A DNA stretch of 64,000 nt from Tricholoma matsutake (lineage: Eukaryota > Basidiomycota > Agaricomycetes > Agaricales > Tricholomataceae), in the NCBI GenBank assembly GCA_026075535.2, contig AP026540.1:3968001-4032000 (forward strand), in the 5' to 3' direction. The notes under the pieces were generated by a model. It saw only the letters and a program-made list of their open reading frames with translations, did not search any database and had not been told where the DNA came from. Shown here piece after piece: positions 43,948-56,200 of the stretch. Position numbers and translations under genes: made by a program. Position 1 is the first letter of the stretch. Every line of letters starts with the position of its first letter.

Positions 43948-45543
43948 AAACAAGTGAGCCTAATGCACCTTTATTAATGAGTACTGAGTCCTAGATTAAT
44001 TAATATTGATTAAAACCACAGAAAGATCCTGGGAAAGCTATTGGGGATGCCTAGGTTGCTTGCAATGCCATAATTTCTATTTTTAGCACACGGTATGCAA
44101 ATTTTGATATCTTATCAATTAGTTTCAAATAGATTAGATGCCCTACATTTTAAATCTGAAATGTCTGAATCAGATTGAGAAAAATAATATATTGAAAATC
44201 TAGCCCATTAATAATGTATGTATAACAGGGATCAAAGGGAATCAATAAAAAGATATATCAACTCTTTCACAATGAATATACCTCGATCAGTATTGAAGAG
44301 AAATCAAGGTAGTGCATCAAACTTATTATTGAATTGAACTTGATAGATATGATCAGTCTTTCTCAATTTCCCTCACTCAGATCAGAGCTGATTTTGACTG
44401 GGCTGATCAGTCAGAAGTGCTGGCATGGGAAACATGGATTAACCAAGGATTAACTTACTATCATTCAAGCCCAGTCAAAACTCAATCATGTCTCATCTAT
44501 TTATATTGAGCAAGACCTATGAAATCTCCTTTTACAGTATTTAAGAGATGGTAATTGCAGATAAAGGCAAAATGGCTGGTTTACAAGATTTATTTCTATT
44601 TAATCGAGTTTAAAGCATGTTTACCTAAGTCCAATGGTGAGAGGTCTGATGGTGGCAATGCTCACATCCATTCCCTCTAGCACTGTGTGCATCACACATT
44701 GGTTGCACACCATCTCTAGCACTGTGTGCTTGCTCTGTTGACCCTGCACCACATGCATGTTCAGACATCCTCACACCGCATACAGTGATGATTCACACCT
44801 CCTAGCGTTAGAGCCATGTCACGGTGCTCTAACCCCCTATACCTAGTGAAGAGTCTGAGCTGCAGAGACATCTCCTATTTCAGGACCTCTCTGCTTCTCA
44901 CTCTGTCCTAGGTAAGGGTTTTCTCATAGTGTTCACCTCTCTGCTTCTCACTACTTTCTAGTGTCATTACTCTGTGTAACTCTCAGATATTTTTTGTATT
45001 CCCACCAGTCCCTCCACTAGATACAAGAACAGCAGTAGTGATGGGGTGAGATCCTATAGAGCAAGTACACAATGTCCTCAGTGTCCAGGAATGTAGTGGT
45101 AGACAACTTTATATTACCTATAGAGCAAGTACACGATGCTATAGGTAATGGTAAGGGGGAACAGAAGGTGAACAAGGGAGGTAAGAGGAACATACAGATT
45201 GAGATTTGATGGTTATGCTCTCACCAGATACAAAGCTCCTCTGGCAGATGAGTTCTGCTAAGAGGGAAGGGCCTTATATAACTGCTTGGTACCTATCTGA
45301 CATGCTGGCTTCCAGGCCATTTTTCAATCAGATCATGTCAATTATTGAAGTGCCTGAATTCTGGCATCTTCATTGTGTAACAACAGAAAGGAAAGAAGCT
45401 CATAAGTAACCAGGGATCATAACATGTTAGAGTAATGGGCAACTCAGTAGAATGGTCAATGAAGGGGATGAAGAATTGTATGTAAGTAGTAGCTATCTGT
45501 AAATGGAAAGTGTGGCTTATTCAAAAAATAGACTTGTACTCAG
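43948..45543. other. 1.6-kb stretch without a recognised gene
   Basis: A+T-rich sequence with a small direct repeat (CTATAGAGCAAGTACAC-A/G-ATG at about 45055 and 45119), a CTCTAGCACTGTGTGC repeat (44677, 44711) and CTCTGCTTCTCACT repeats (44887, 44939). These may be remnants of an old element. No LTR ends or duplications found. The 67-codon ORF at 45206-45409 has no support. Confidence 0.4.
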
Positions 45544-48500
45544 CTAGGTGAGTCCAATATTGGGAGGATCAGTACAACAGAATTTCACTACCAAGACTAT
45601 GCCTGATTTAAGTCCAAGGCAGAATGAGGTATTATGGGATGTGGAGGTCTCAATATCACGGTACTGAAAAGGTAACCAACATCGTAAACCAGACTCTTGG
45701 TGGACAATCCAGGGGGAATCTAGATGAATTGAAGTTGAGAGGAGTGGAGGGGAGATATGAAAGTCACTGGGGTGGTGATAGACAGAAACTCTATCTGGTA
45801 ACAGTGCATGTTCTGCAAAGACTGTAGAAATTCCTGTTGCAATATTCCATTTACGGACAGTAGTGTCATTTGATCCAGACACAACATGGCTGCCATCAGG
45901 AGAAAAGGCAACAGAATACACAGACCCTGAATGACCCTTCAGCTCTGCCTCAGACTCTCCTGTTGCCACATTCCAGATACGCACAGTGTTGTCATCCGAT
46001 CCAGACACAACACAGCTGCCATCAGGAGAGAAGCCAACAGAATACACTGACTCTGAATGTCCTTTCAGCTCTGCCTCAGACTCTCCTGTTGCCACATTCC
46101 AGATACGCACAGTGTTGTCATCTGATCCAGACACAACATGGCTGCCATCAGGAGAGAAGACAACAGATCTCACCCAATCTGAATGTCCTTTCAGCTTTGC
46201 CTCAGACTCTCCTGTCACCACATTCCAGATATGCACAGTGTTGTCATCTGATCCAGACACAACATGGCTGCCATCAGGAGAGAAGACAGCAGATCTCACC
46301 CAATCCAAATGTCCCTTCAGCTCTGCCTCAGACTCTCCTGTCATCACATTCCAGATACGCACAGTGTTGTCATCTGATCCAGACACAACATGGCTGCCAT
46401 CAGGAGAGAAGACAGCAGATCTCACCCAATCTGAATGTCCCTTCAGCTCTGCCTCAGACTCTCCTGTTGCCACATTCCAGATACGCAAAGTGTTGTCAAA
46501 TGATCCAGACACAACATGGCTGCCATCAGGAGAGAAGACAACAGAATACACCGACCCAGAATGTCCCTTCAGCTCTGCCTCAGACTCTCCTGTTGCCACA
46601 TTCCAGATGCGCACAGTGTTGTCATCTGATCCAGACACAACACGGCTGCCATCAGGAGAGAAGACAGCAGATCTCACCCAATCTAAATGACCCTTCAGCT
46701 CTGCCTCAGACTCTCCTGTTGCCACATTCCAGATACGCACAGTGTTGTCAAATGATCCAGACACAACACGGCTGCCATCAGGAGAGAAGACAACAGAATA
46801 CACTGCCCGTGAATGCCCCTTCAGCTCTGCCTCAGACTCTCCTGTTGCCACATTCCAGATACGCACAGTATTGTCAAATGATCCTGACACAACATGGCTG
46901 CCATCAGGAGAGAAGACAACAGATCTCACCCAATCTGAATGTCCCTTCAGCTCTGCCTCAGACTCTCCTGTCACCACATTCCAGATACGCACAGTGTTGT
47001 CAAATGATCCAGACACAACATGGCTGCCATCAGGAGAGAAGCCAACAGAATACACCGACCCAGAATGTCCCTTCAGCTCTGCCTCAGACTCTCCTGTTGC
47101 CATATTCCAGATATGCACAGTGTTGTCAAATGATCCAGACACAACACGGCTGCCATCAGGAGAGAAGACAACAGAATGCACCAACCCTGAATGTCCCTTC
47201 AGCTCTGCCTCAGACTCTCCTGCCACCACATTCCAGATGCGCACAGTGTTGTCATCTGATCCAGACACAACACGGCTGCCATCAGGAGAGAAGACAACAG
47301 AATGCACTGACTCTGAATGTCCTTTCAGCTCTGCCTCAGACTCTCCTGTTGCCACATTCCAGATACGCAAAGTGTTGTCAAATGATCCAGACACAACATG
47401 ACTGCCATCAGGAGAGAAGACAACAGAATACACCGACCCTGAATGTCCCTTCAGCTCTGCCTCAGACTCTCCTGTCACCACATTCCAGATACGCACAGTG
47501 TTGTCAAATGATCCAGACACAACATGGCTGCCATCAGGAGAGAAGCCAACAGAATACACCAACCCAGAATGTCCCTTCAGCTCTGCCTCAGACTCTCCTG
47601 TTGCCACATTCCAGATACGCACAGTGTTGTCAAATGATCCAGACACAACACGGCTGCCATCAGGAGAGAAGACAACAGAATACACCGACCCTGAATGTCC
47701 CTTCAGCTCTGCCTCAGACTCTCCTGTTGCCACATTCCAGATACACACAGTGTTGTCAAATGATCCCGACACAACACGGCTGCCATCAGGAGAGAAGACA
47801 ACAGAATACACCAACCCCAAATGTCCCTTCAGCTCTGCCTCAGACTCTCCTGTTGCCACATTCCAGATACGCACAGTGTTGTCATCTGATCCAGACACAA
47901 CATGGCTGCCATCAGGAGAGAAGCCAACAGAATGCACTGACTCTGAATGTCCCTTCAGCTCTGCCTCAGACTCTCCTGTTGCCACATTCCAGATACGCAC
48001 AGTGTTGTCATCTGATCCAGACACAACACGACTGCCATCAGGAGAGAAGACAACAGTCCGTACTTGTTTCGAGTGCCCCCACAAAACCTGCTCGCATGAG
48101 TCCCACACCTTTCGCATTCCGATGACAACTTTGCATACACCCTTCTTTTTATCACCATACTTCGCCCGAATATGTGAACGTTCTGGAAGCCATACCAATG
48201 CAGAGCCATAAGTTTCGAGAGGGTAGTGGCCAACAAGATCAAAATTTTCAGTTGCGAACCGCCTGGCATCAATAATAGCACTCCGCAAATTATGTTCACT
48301 CTTCATTTACTGCTCAGCAGTTATCCTCAGTTTTGAAGCAACAACATACCTGTGCCCAAGCCTCGAGCTTTTGTAATGAGTTGACTGCATCACCTAGTCG
48401 AGTGAGGAGACTCAAGCATTCGAACCACTGCAGGAGTTTCTCGTCAAAGAATCTGTACAATGCATCCCAGACTTCTCTTGCCACTTCTCCAGATTTTATA

Positions 48501-50808
48501 TTTGCCACATGAGAAGCCCAATTAATGCAAGCGTACGCGAGCGCTTCTGGAATTCGATCCTTAATCATCGGAGGAGAGACATTCGCGTTCAACGCGAGAC
48601 CTTCCAACTGACATATATTCTCCACGAGAGAAGATTGCAATAACTCAAGGCAACAGAGTCCCAACATTTGATGTGATTTGGAAGGGTCGAGGAAATGTTT
48701 CCCGGACCGTTTCTCTGTGGTAATGAAATCGGTGAAGGAGGCATGGAATGTGGAGATGGGAAGTCCTGTATCCTCAGTTGACGGAATATATACAACCGAA
48801 CGAAGGGATGACAAAGCTTCGCTAACATTTTCAGTCTTGATCTGCAGCAAATTGCTTAGACCATCGATTGAAAGAGGACTACGAACAGTGACGACAGCTC
48901 GAAGCACCTTCTGCATTTGATCTTGTTCCCTAGAATTGGCCCCCTCGAGCGCAGCAGCCAAGATACGGCCATACAACTCATCTAATGCCGATCCTTCGCC
49001 ATTGGGCAAATTAGGCGAAATGTCAGTGACGTCAGCAAGGCGATCCGCAATGCTTCCTCCACCACCGACATATTTACATGCCGTCGCAGCGTAGATGAAC
49101 AATGTGCCCGACAGACGGACTAGAGTCATTAAACGGTCCTCGGGAGGCCAACCTTGGGCCTTTCGTCTTTTGGCGATAATGGCCAACTCCTCTCTTGCAT
49201 ATATCGCAATATCCGCGCTCACAATGTCTTTCTCAATTTCGTGAAGAATGAATTTTGAGTATCTGGGAGTGCCTTCCTGAACAAAAACATTTTGAATCTG
49301 TCGTTCTGGACGGCTGGTGATGAAGAATTTTAGTGGTAGGGTTGGAGAATATCGGCAGATAATCGCCAATACGTCGCTAACGGTGCTTTGATCGGTACAT
49401 TCATCCAAAGCATCAATGACGACGACGAGCGGTCTCGGTGTGTGAATACCATCGGAGGCCGCTTTGGTTGGTGTATAAATGAGATTCAAAAACATGTCTT
49501 GCATAGACTTGTACCCTACTTTGCGGTCCTTCTCAAGAGCATTTAAGAGAGCATTGGACGCAGCAGGGGAGTGACGAGCCAGTTCATAGGCTAATGTGGG
49601 GAAAATGAGGCTGGCATCGCTCGAGTCGGTGTTTAAATGAGAGCAGAAAAACGAGGCTCCCAGCATTTGGATATTATCAAGAATCTGGCTGAAGGTGAAA
49701 GCGATGGTTGTCTTCCCAGTTCCGGCCATTCCATTGAGCCAGTATATACTCGTATCTCCAGCGTTAGCTGCCCATGCTTCAAGGTCGGCCAAAATCTTCT
49801 CCCGAGTCTTCTCTGTACAGGAACGACGGCCAGCAGGCGATTGTGCATTATATGCTGCATATGTTGCTTGCGGAAGGTTATTCAACAAAGTATTCTAGCG
49901 AAGCAGCATAAAAAGTCAAAAAGAACCTCGCTAGATGATCAACTCACCGAAAGGATCTTCTGCGTAGTAGTCCCAATTTCAAGCGTGTGATCCATCTAAG
50001 CCTGTCAACGGTAGTATGGGATGACATAGATGCAGCTCACCAGGAAGGCATCAAACAGGTAGGAAAGGGTGCGATAAGCGACAGTAATATCCCCAGCATC
50101 CACAAGGCCATCTGCAACACGTCTCGCAAGCGAGTGATTGTTCTTCTTCTTGATAGCGGCAAGTTGGTGATTCATTGCCCTGAAATCGATGTTATTCTCT
50201 TATACTGGATATAATCGACAAGACCTTACGTCGAAAGACCCTCGAGACGGGCGGCGAAAGTGGGCGATGTTGACTGATTGGCATGATTATTGACAATCGA
50301 GACGACGGCTCTCAGTTTCTGCACCAGATCTTGGCGATTTTGTTGATTCTGAGCAGCTGTCTGGGAACGGTCAACAACACAGTATCAATATGAACTGAAA
50401 ATGACGCACCTCCACGATATCAATGACACCTAGTAAGCCCCCAACAGCTGATTTCAAAGGCGCCAATACACCTGAGGCCCTTTCGACCAGCAGTAGGGTC
50501 GTCTTTAAACCTTGAAATCCAACACTAGCCAAGTCGGCCATTTGACCAGGAGATTCATCTCCAGCAGGGTCGATGACAATGGATGGGTAGATATTTGGCA
50601 AAGATGGCCCTAAGGGTAGTTGTGCACCACGAATTCCATGAATCGAAGCAGGGCCAGGGCCCACGGGTGTGGACGAGGCTTGTAGATCTGGAGTAGGCCT
50701 GATTGGGCGATTTGGCGAGGTCGCCTTGCTGCGACAGGGGACCAAGCGACGAAAGAGATGCTTGACCTTGTTTGTGGGACGATCCTTCTGTCGTTCTGGG
50801 CCTGACAT
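45544..50808 (-). CDS. NACHT-WD40 (HNWD-type, NLR-like) STAND protein, 1672 aa, six exons
   Basis: Exons on the minus strand: 50808-50410, 50360-50230, 50179-50041, 49995-49948, 49894-48350, 48300-45544. The five introns are 45-53 nt, all phase-consistent. Domains: a disordered N-terminus (1-75); a helical region (about 85-240) with LLLVERASGVLAPLKSAVGG, whose class I cannot name; and NACHT from about 285. NACHT has Walker A GMAGTGKT (294-301) and Walker B LVVVIDALDEC (395-405). A helical region with the conserved IPEALAYACINWASHV follows, then 18 WD40 repeats of exactly 42 residues (831-1586) and an 86-residue tail. Fungal NACHT-WD40 proteins are STAND switches; the Podospora HET-E/HET-D members control heterokaryon incompatibility, and others are thought to sense non-self. 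WD40 probably binds ligand and NACHT oligomerises. Intron 5 (48349-48301) needs an AAG acceptor to join NACHT to WD40; the nearer CAG would give an immediate stop. No internal stop is present, so this gene looks functional. Confidence 0.88.
45805..48072 (-). repeat. WD40 array: 18 tandem copies of a 126-bp unit
   Basis: Eighteen head-to-tail units encode a 42-residue WD40 repeat with the fixed core FSPDGS-x-VVSGS-x-DNT. Variation is confined to a few codons: the three residues after GH (SES, SGS, SGL, SDW, LDW, SRA, LGL, SKQ), the x in V-x-S (H, Y or R), the residue after DGS (7 Arg, 10 His, 1 Cys), Phe/Asp in GS-F/D-DN, and the Arg/His/Cys before IWN. Everything else is nearly identical, as expected of repeats homogenised by gene conversion or unequal crossing-over while the surface residues are diversified. 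Confidence 0.95.
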
Positions 50809-50819
50809 GCGGGGTAAAT

Positions 50820-50869
50820 CTGAGAATAATCAGATGAAGTCTCAAAATGGAAGAAGGATATATACGCAC
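50820..50869 (-). other. Probable 5'-UTR intron of the NLR gene
   Basis: On the minus strand GTGCGT starts at 50869 and TTCTCAG ends at 50820 (50 nt), the size of the coding introns. The ATG at 50911 upstream is not in frame with the main start at 50808 after splicing and would make a short upstream ORF. No in-frame ATG is found further up, which supports the start at 50808. Confidence 0.5.
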
Positions 50870-50915
50870 CTCGATACAGTTGGTCCAATATTCCAGTTCC
50901 TCCTTCCACATACAA

Positions 50916-51218
50916 AAATTACTATAGGCCTAACTTCACAGCGATACGGCGATGGCAGTGGTGATCGAGAAGGCTGTGCGTGCGCTATATTTGGCAGGGT
51001 ATATACGACGCCTATGGCAACAGAACCTGGACTGCATTTTTAATTAGAGCACTTCAGCAATCCCATTCAAAGTGGAACCGAACGACCGAAATACGCCAAG
51101 CATTATTTAATATTTTGGAGCTTGCGACTCCACCTCCACAAAGGATTTGGCAACACACGTGACGCCGCGCAGGTCGTCTTCGCGTTTTTAAGGAATTTCT
51201 GAATCTCAGCTATTACTA
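50916..51218. other. Upstream region of the NLR gene
   Basis: About 300 bp with normal CpG content, unlike most of the window, containing TATATACG (51003). It probably includes the NLR promoter. The 60-codon plus-strand ORF here has no recognised domain. Confidence 0.4.
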
Positions 51219-51831
51219 AGGTAGGCGTCACCCGGTGTCAGCACGTCATTATGTAAGCAAATAGTTGTCGTCTGCTGCCCTTTATTATGGCCACTACTTC
51301 ACCTTTTTGATACATCTAAGCCCAGGGAAGTACAGAGTAGATCCTAATGGTCAATCCTCTGAGAAAATATTTTGAGAATTCTTCTTCCTTGTGAAGGAAT
51401 AAAGGTGACAAAATCAGATTTTCTTTTGTGACTCTAAACTAGTTTTATGCATATTCTGAACAAAAATATCAAGTCTGAAAAATTTATGTTCTCGACATTT
51501 GGCCGGTGCACGTGACCAACACGTGGGATTTACATCACGAGTCAGCACGGCTCATGACTTGGGATCAACCCTTACATGGTCCATACCAGCTATTAATACC
51601 TATTATACAAGTAAGCAGGGCTTAAGGAGCACTGGATAAGGTAGAATGGGTTTCAATTGGTGATGTATAGAGGGATTATATAAAAATTTCACACTCAAAA
51701 AATTCAATCATCTCGAATTTGTCAGAATTGCACTTTTGCACTGATTTCTTTTCAAAAAATTTTCAGAACCAACATTTGGCCACTTACTAAGCAGCTTACA
51801 TAAGGGTGCTGATAACAGGTGACGCCTACCT
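51219..51831. mobile_element. 613-bp TIR element M1 with TA flanks
   Basis: Inverted terminal repeats of about 45 bp, AGGTAGGCGTCACC at the tips and CTTATGTAAGC or similar further in, bounded by TA on both sides (51217-51218, 51832-51833). A TA target suits Tc1/mariner-type elements, but the tips do not look like a family I know. There is no coding sequence, and the interior is A+T rich. Confidence 0.75.
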
Positions 51832-51833
51832 TA

Positions 51834-52299
51834 TCATATATATACCATAAGCCATACTAGCTAGTTTTATGCTGTTTTTGTATGTGGTTTGGGGGGTTGT
51901 ATTGACTCTATGTATCGCCATGTTGATAATACCTTACTCACATGAGCTCAGCAACTTACTCAATTCGGTTGCACTACTTTGACCGAAACTCGCTCAGGAA
52001 TGAGTGAAAAACAAGGTTTGACCAGTTTGCTGAAGTGCTATTAGCGAAAAGGTTAGCCGACTGCCAGACAGGGTGCTGCAGCCGTCCAGCTGGATCACCA
52101 AACAAAGCTTAACTGCTTCAGCTAACATCGCTTGTCATTCAAGCCATTCCACTCATTTTTTCACCATTTTCCTTCGCTTTTTTGGTACATAAGACTGATG
52201 TATATATGTAGTATTAATAAACAGCTATTTTCGCTTTTACACCTACATTTAGCATATAACAAGCACACTCCCTGGATAAGAGGGAGGAGGAGGGGGTCT
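51834..52299. other. Intergenic, no feature seen
   Basis: About 460 bp between M1 and the solo LTR. No recognisable gene or repeat. GGTCT at 52295-52299 is the target duplication of the LTR. Confidence 0.35.
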
Positions 52300-52725
52300 T
52301 GTAAGGGGACTAGGGGGGTGCCCTGTGTGTTTTTCCTATTTTTTATGTTCATCCTATATTTTTCCCCACCTCATTTCCTTCTATTCTTCATTTTCTATGA
52401 TTTTTCCGGATTTTATTACTAATTTTCCCTTGCTATCATGTTTGTACATGTTGACACTTTTATATTTAGAGGCGGAGTACCCCTTCCGACACATACCCCT
52501 TGGTATGATGTCATTCGGTGGCCTTGATCCGCCTATTTCTGCCTTTTTCTATTTTTAGGTTATATTTGATTTTTGTTGTCTTCACATATACTGGGCATCA
52601 GCAAGGGGATCCTTAGAGTTTTCTCTTCGGATTTCCCTTTGCTAGGTGTGTCCCCAATGCCTGTATTATGTAGTATAATTTTAACTTCGGATTTCCCTTT
52701 GCTAGAGGCTTAGGTTGCCCTTATA
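52300..52725 (+). repeat. Solo LTR L6 of the L1-L5 family, youngest copy
   Basis: Reads TGTAAGGGGACTAGG to GGTTGCCCTTATA with an exact 5-bp duplication GGTCT (52295-52299, 52726-52730). It keeps CpG in places where the copies at 7736-8719 have TpG or CpA (for example GAGGCGGAG, TTCCGAC, CATTCGGTGG, CTTCGGATTTCCC), which makes it the least mutated. Confidence 0.92.
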
Positions 52726-53288
52726 GGTCTCTTCTCCTCAATGAGAGACTCTACTTTATGTACAGAGATAGATAATGATGTATGTATGTCAGGGAATGGT
52801 GCTGCATGAAGGGGGAAGGGGGAAAATGGGGAGAAGTGACAGAGTAAGAGAGAGGGGGAGAGGTTGTCACTTACCTGAATATCTAGGCCTTCCCCTTGTG
52901 TAATGCGCATGAAAAGAGGATAAATTAAACTCTCTTTAAAATTCTCCCTGTGTTTCACCTGTCCATCATCATTCAAGGTCCGCCTTCAGACTCTGGAAGA
53001 CATGTATTGTGAGGATCATTACACTCACCATAGACCTCGCCTCTTCCACTATGAACTCTTCCACTGTATAAGCTGCATATCACTGTTGTTGGTCATGAGT
53101 CTGTTCACATTCATCATGAGTCTGTTCACTTCTGTTGAACCACAGAGACCTAAGCACAGGTAGGATGTTTAAAGCCTGTTTTTGATCTCCAGTATTCACA
53201 TCATAGTCATCATTGTCTCCGATATATGCTCTGAACATATTTTCATCGTCTCTGATTTTCATCGTAATACAATTCTGACTGCGTATGG
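52726..53288. other. Spacer before the Helitron gene
   Basis: About 560 bp. It may contain the 5' end of the Helitron, but I could not identify a TC terminus. A TTCATCATGAGTCTGTTCAC repeat occurs near 53092-53128. No gene. Confidence 0.35.
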
Positions 53289-56200
53289 CTGCTGTTACTG
53301 AGGACCAAAGAATTCAACTTGCTTCTGCTCAGCAACGTAGAAGATTACACTTCACTGAAGAAGAAGCTGCTGCATCACATCATGAGAACACAATTGCACA
53401 TTGACAAGCATGACACTGGTCTACTACCAAACCTGCAAATGTAACTTTTTGGTTGGAGCAGTTGGCTGTACTTAACAAATCATCTACTATTTCATCAATC
53501 AAACTTCATTGGAATCATTGTTGCCAATACTGCAACATCAAGGTGTATTGTAATTTGGATGGTTTCAACATCTGTATTCTGACTGACTCATAGGTCTTAA
53601 CTGGTGAACAGACTAACGACAAATGCTTTGTTTGTGGTCCTCGAGGAGCTCACAAGCTTTCTCCTCTACCCCCTTATCCTGCTGAATGGAACACCTTCCT
53701 TCACCATCCAAATCTTGGCACTCTTTCACAACCTTTCAACAATCTATTTTCCATGACTGCACTGGGTGTCTATGATGGTGATTTTATGCATTTTGACTCT
53801 GGTGTCTCTGCTGTTACATTATCAGGAGGGTGGACTTATCATTGAATGATTCCGGCAACTGAAGGCCAACATGCCATACGATGGTTTATTTATGACCCCT
53901 CTACTTTTTTCTCACAAGCAAGAGAACAGAACATTCCACATAATTGGATTGAATCAGCACAACAAGGCTTATGAAAAATTAACCCATATGTTCAAAATTT
54001 AGATTGTCTGTGAGTGAATTCTGATGATGAAAGTGATCTCGCACTTCACTTAGACTTACCACACCAAATCTCTTGGGATGAAATTGCTGCCATTGTTTCT
54101 CTTGCTCCTGCATGTCCTCCAACTCCTTGAACCATTGTCATTAGACATAAAGGAGAAACAGTTCATCATTTTCTCCCTTTGTCTTCTCCTTACATTGAAC
54201 CTCTTCATTATGTCTTACTCTTTCCCTATGGAGATCTGGGGTGGTTTCCCAGTTGATCAAATTCAAACGGAAATTCTTGTTCTCAATCCCGGTGGTTTTG
54301 CTCTCGCTTTTTCATCAATGCTGAGCAGTTGTCCATGTTCTCATGATTAATAGGTGAAATTCTGCATATATTCTTATACAACTCTGCTCACATTATGAAT
54401 AGGAGAATATCTGGTGTATGCATGGAGTGCAATCGAAGAATCACACCTCATATACATTCATGATAATCAACATACAGAGGTAGACGAAGAAGAATACAGT
54501 GGTGATGGTGATGAAGAACCTTCTGATGATGTCAGACTCCCATCTACATTCATACATTCTCCTGCTTGGTCTGCTGCCAATGTTTCAGATTGTTTAGCAC
54601 TTCAAAAGGCTATTGGATCCATCACTTTATTTGTCACTTTCACAACTAACCATACATGGCCTGCCATCTCATCTGAACTGCTACGTGGTCAAAATGCGAG
54701 TGATCATCCTGATGTCATAATCCATGTCTTTCATTGATATCTCTCTATCTTTATGAAAGACCTTGCCAAATTCATGGGACCAATATTATATCATATTCAC
54801 ACCACTGAATTTCAAAAGTGCGGTTTACCTCACGCTCACATTGCCCTGGCACTCAAAGACGTTCCTCAAACTGCTGCTCAAATATCTTCCTTTCTTACTG
54901 TGGAAGTTCCTCAACAATCTGGTCCTCTCCAAGATGCTGTGTTGAAGCACATGATTCATAAACACAATCCTGCTAATTCCTATCATCAATGTGGATGGCC
55001 TCATACTGCCTGTAGTTATGGATATCCTAAGGATCTGAATGATGAAGCTACTTTCAATGACAGAGGTACACTACTTATTATTTCTTACCTTTCATACTAA
55101 TGAGATTCATATCTTCATCAGGATATTATGAGCCATGCTGCAGTCAACCTGAAGATTGCAATGTCATTTTGAACATTCCATATTTCACTGCTAAATATGA
55201 TTGCCACATCAACTTTGAATGGTCCGCCTCTGTAAACCTCTTTCAATATCTCTTCAAATACTTTTACAAAGGCCCTGATTATACTAATTGGGCTGTTGTA
55301 AAAATGAACAAAACACCAACTTCTGATCACAGACGTCAACCTGTTGATCAAATTAAAGACTATGAAAGAGGCCATTATCTCTCCTCAATAGAATCTGTGA
55401 TGCGTCTAGCTTCATATCACATCACTGACAAATTTCCCGGAGTCAAACAATTACCAATTCATCTTTGTGGTTGACATCATGGACAATTCAAATGCAGAAA
55501 TCATTCGGAATCTGATGCTACACTTCTCATTTGCTACCTTGATCATCCAATACACCCTCAATTAGATGATTTGACATACTCAGATTTCGGCACTAAATGT
55601 CGTCTCATCCCTCATGATCCATCCAAAAATATGCATCAGATATTAGAAAATGAATATGAAGGGCAGCCTTGCATGCACATTCATTTCTTTGGTAAAAAAC
55701 ACCAAGGAGTTAGTCGCATCCAGATGGTCTATCCATGACATGGTGAAGTGTTCTACTTAAGAGCACTTCTTCTTTACCGAAGTGCTCACAGCTGGAGAGA
55801 ACTAAAAACAGTAGATGGCATACTTCATCCAACTTTTCAATCAGCTGCTCAAAACTTTGGCTTATTCCAAAATTCCAATGAAGCAACCATGGCTTTGGAA
55901 GAACTCCTTCATTTGGGTTCTCCACCATCTCAACTATGTTGGCTATTTGCTGTTCTTGCTACCGAAGGAGAAATAGTCTGCAATCTATGGAATTCATATC
56001 AAGCTGAACTTTCTGCTGATATCTGGGACTTCTATTTACGATCTTCACCAGCTTCTGACCAACAATTGATTAAAAACCAGCTTTTGATTTCTCTCCAAGA
56101 TCTCCTATGTGGTCTCAGAAAGAAATTGGGTGACATTGGTCTCCCCAATCCTGTTGAAGATCAAGACAGTGAAGTGGATGCAGAACAAGTGCACTGGGGA

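Noticed and set aside
45805..48072. A CRISPR-like array
   Set aside because: Repeats are 126 bp, contiguous and coding (WD40), in a eukaryotic context. There are no spacers or cas genes.
45870..48125. A 751-codon plus-strand ORF rich in QTQHGCHQERRQQ repeats, opposite the WD40 array
   Set aside because: The 126-bp unit is a multiple of three, so any frame without a stop in one unit stays open in all. It has low-complexity content, no domain, and lies antisense to a well-supported gene.
45544..49888. NACHT and WD40 as two separate adjacent genes
   Set aside because: The two frames are 8 bp apart and a 49-nt GT-AG intron joins them in frame. NACHT-WD40 fusion is the family norm, and a WD40 gene starting there would lack a promoter gap.
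51834..52299. A Helitron or TIR end next to L6
   Set aside because: No TC/CTRR termini, hairpin or inverted repeats could be matched, so it is left as unassigned intergenic DNA.
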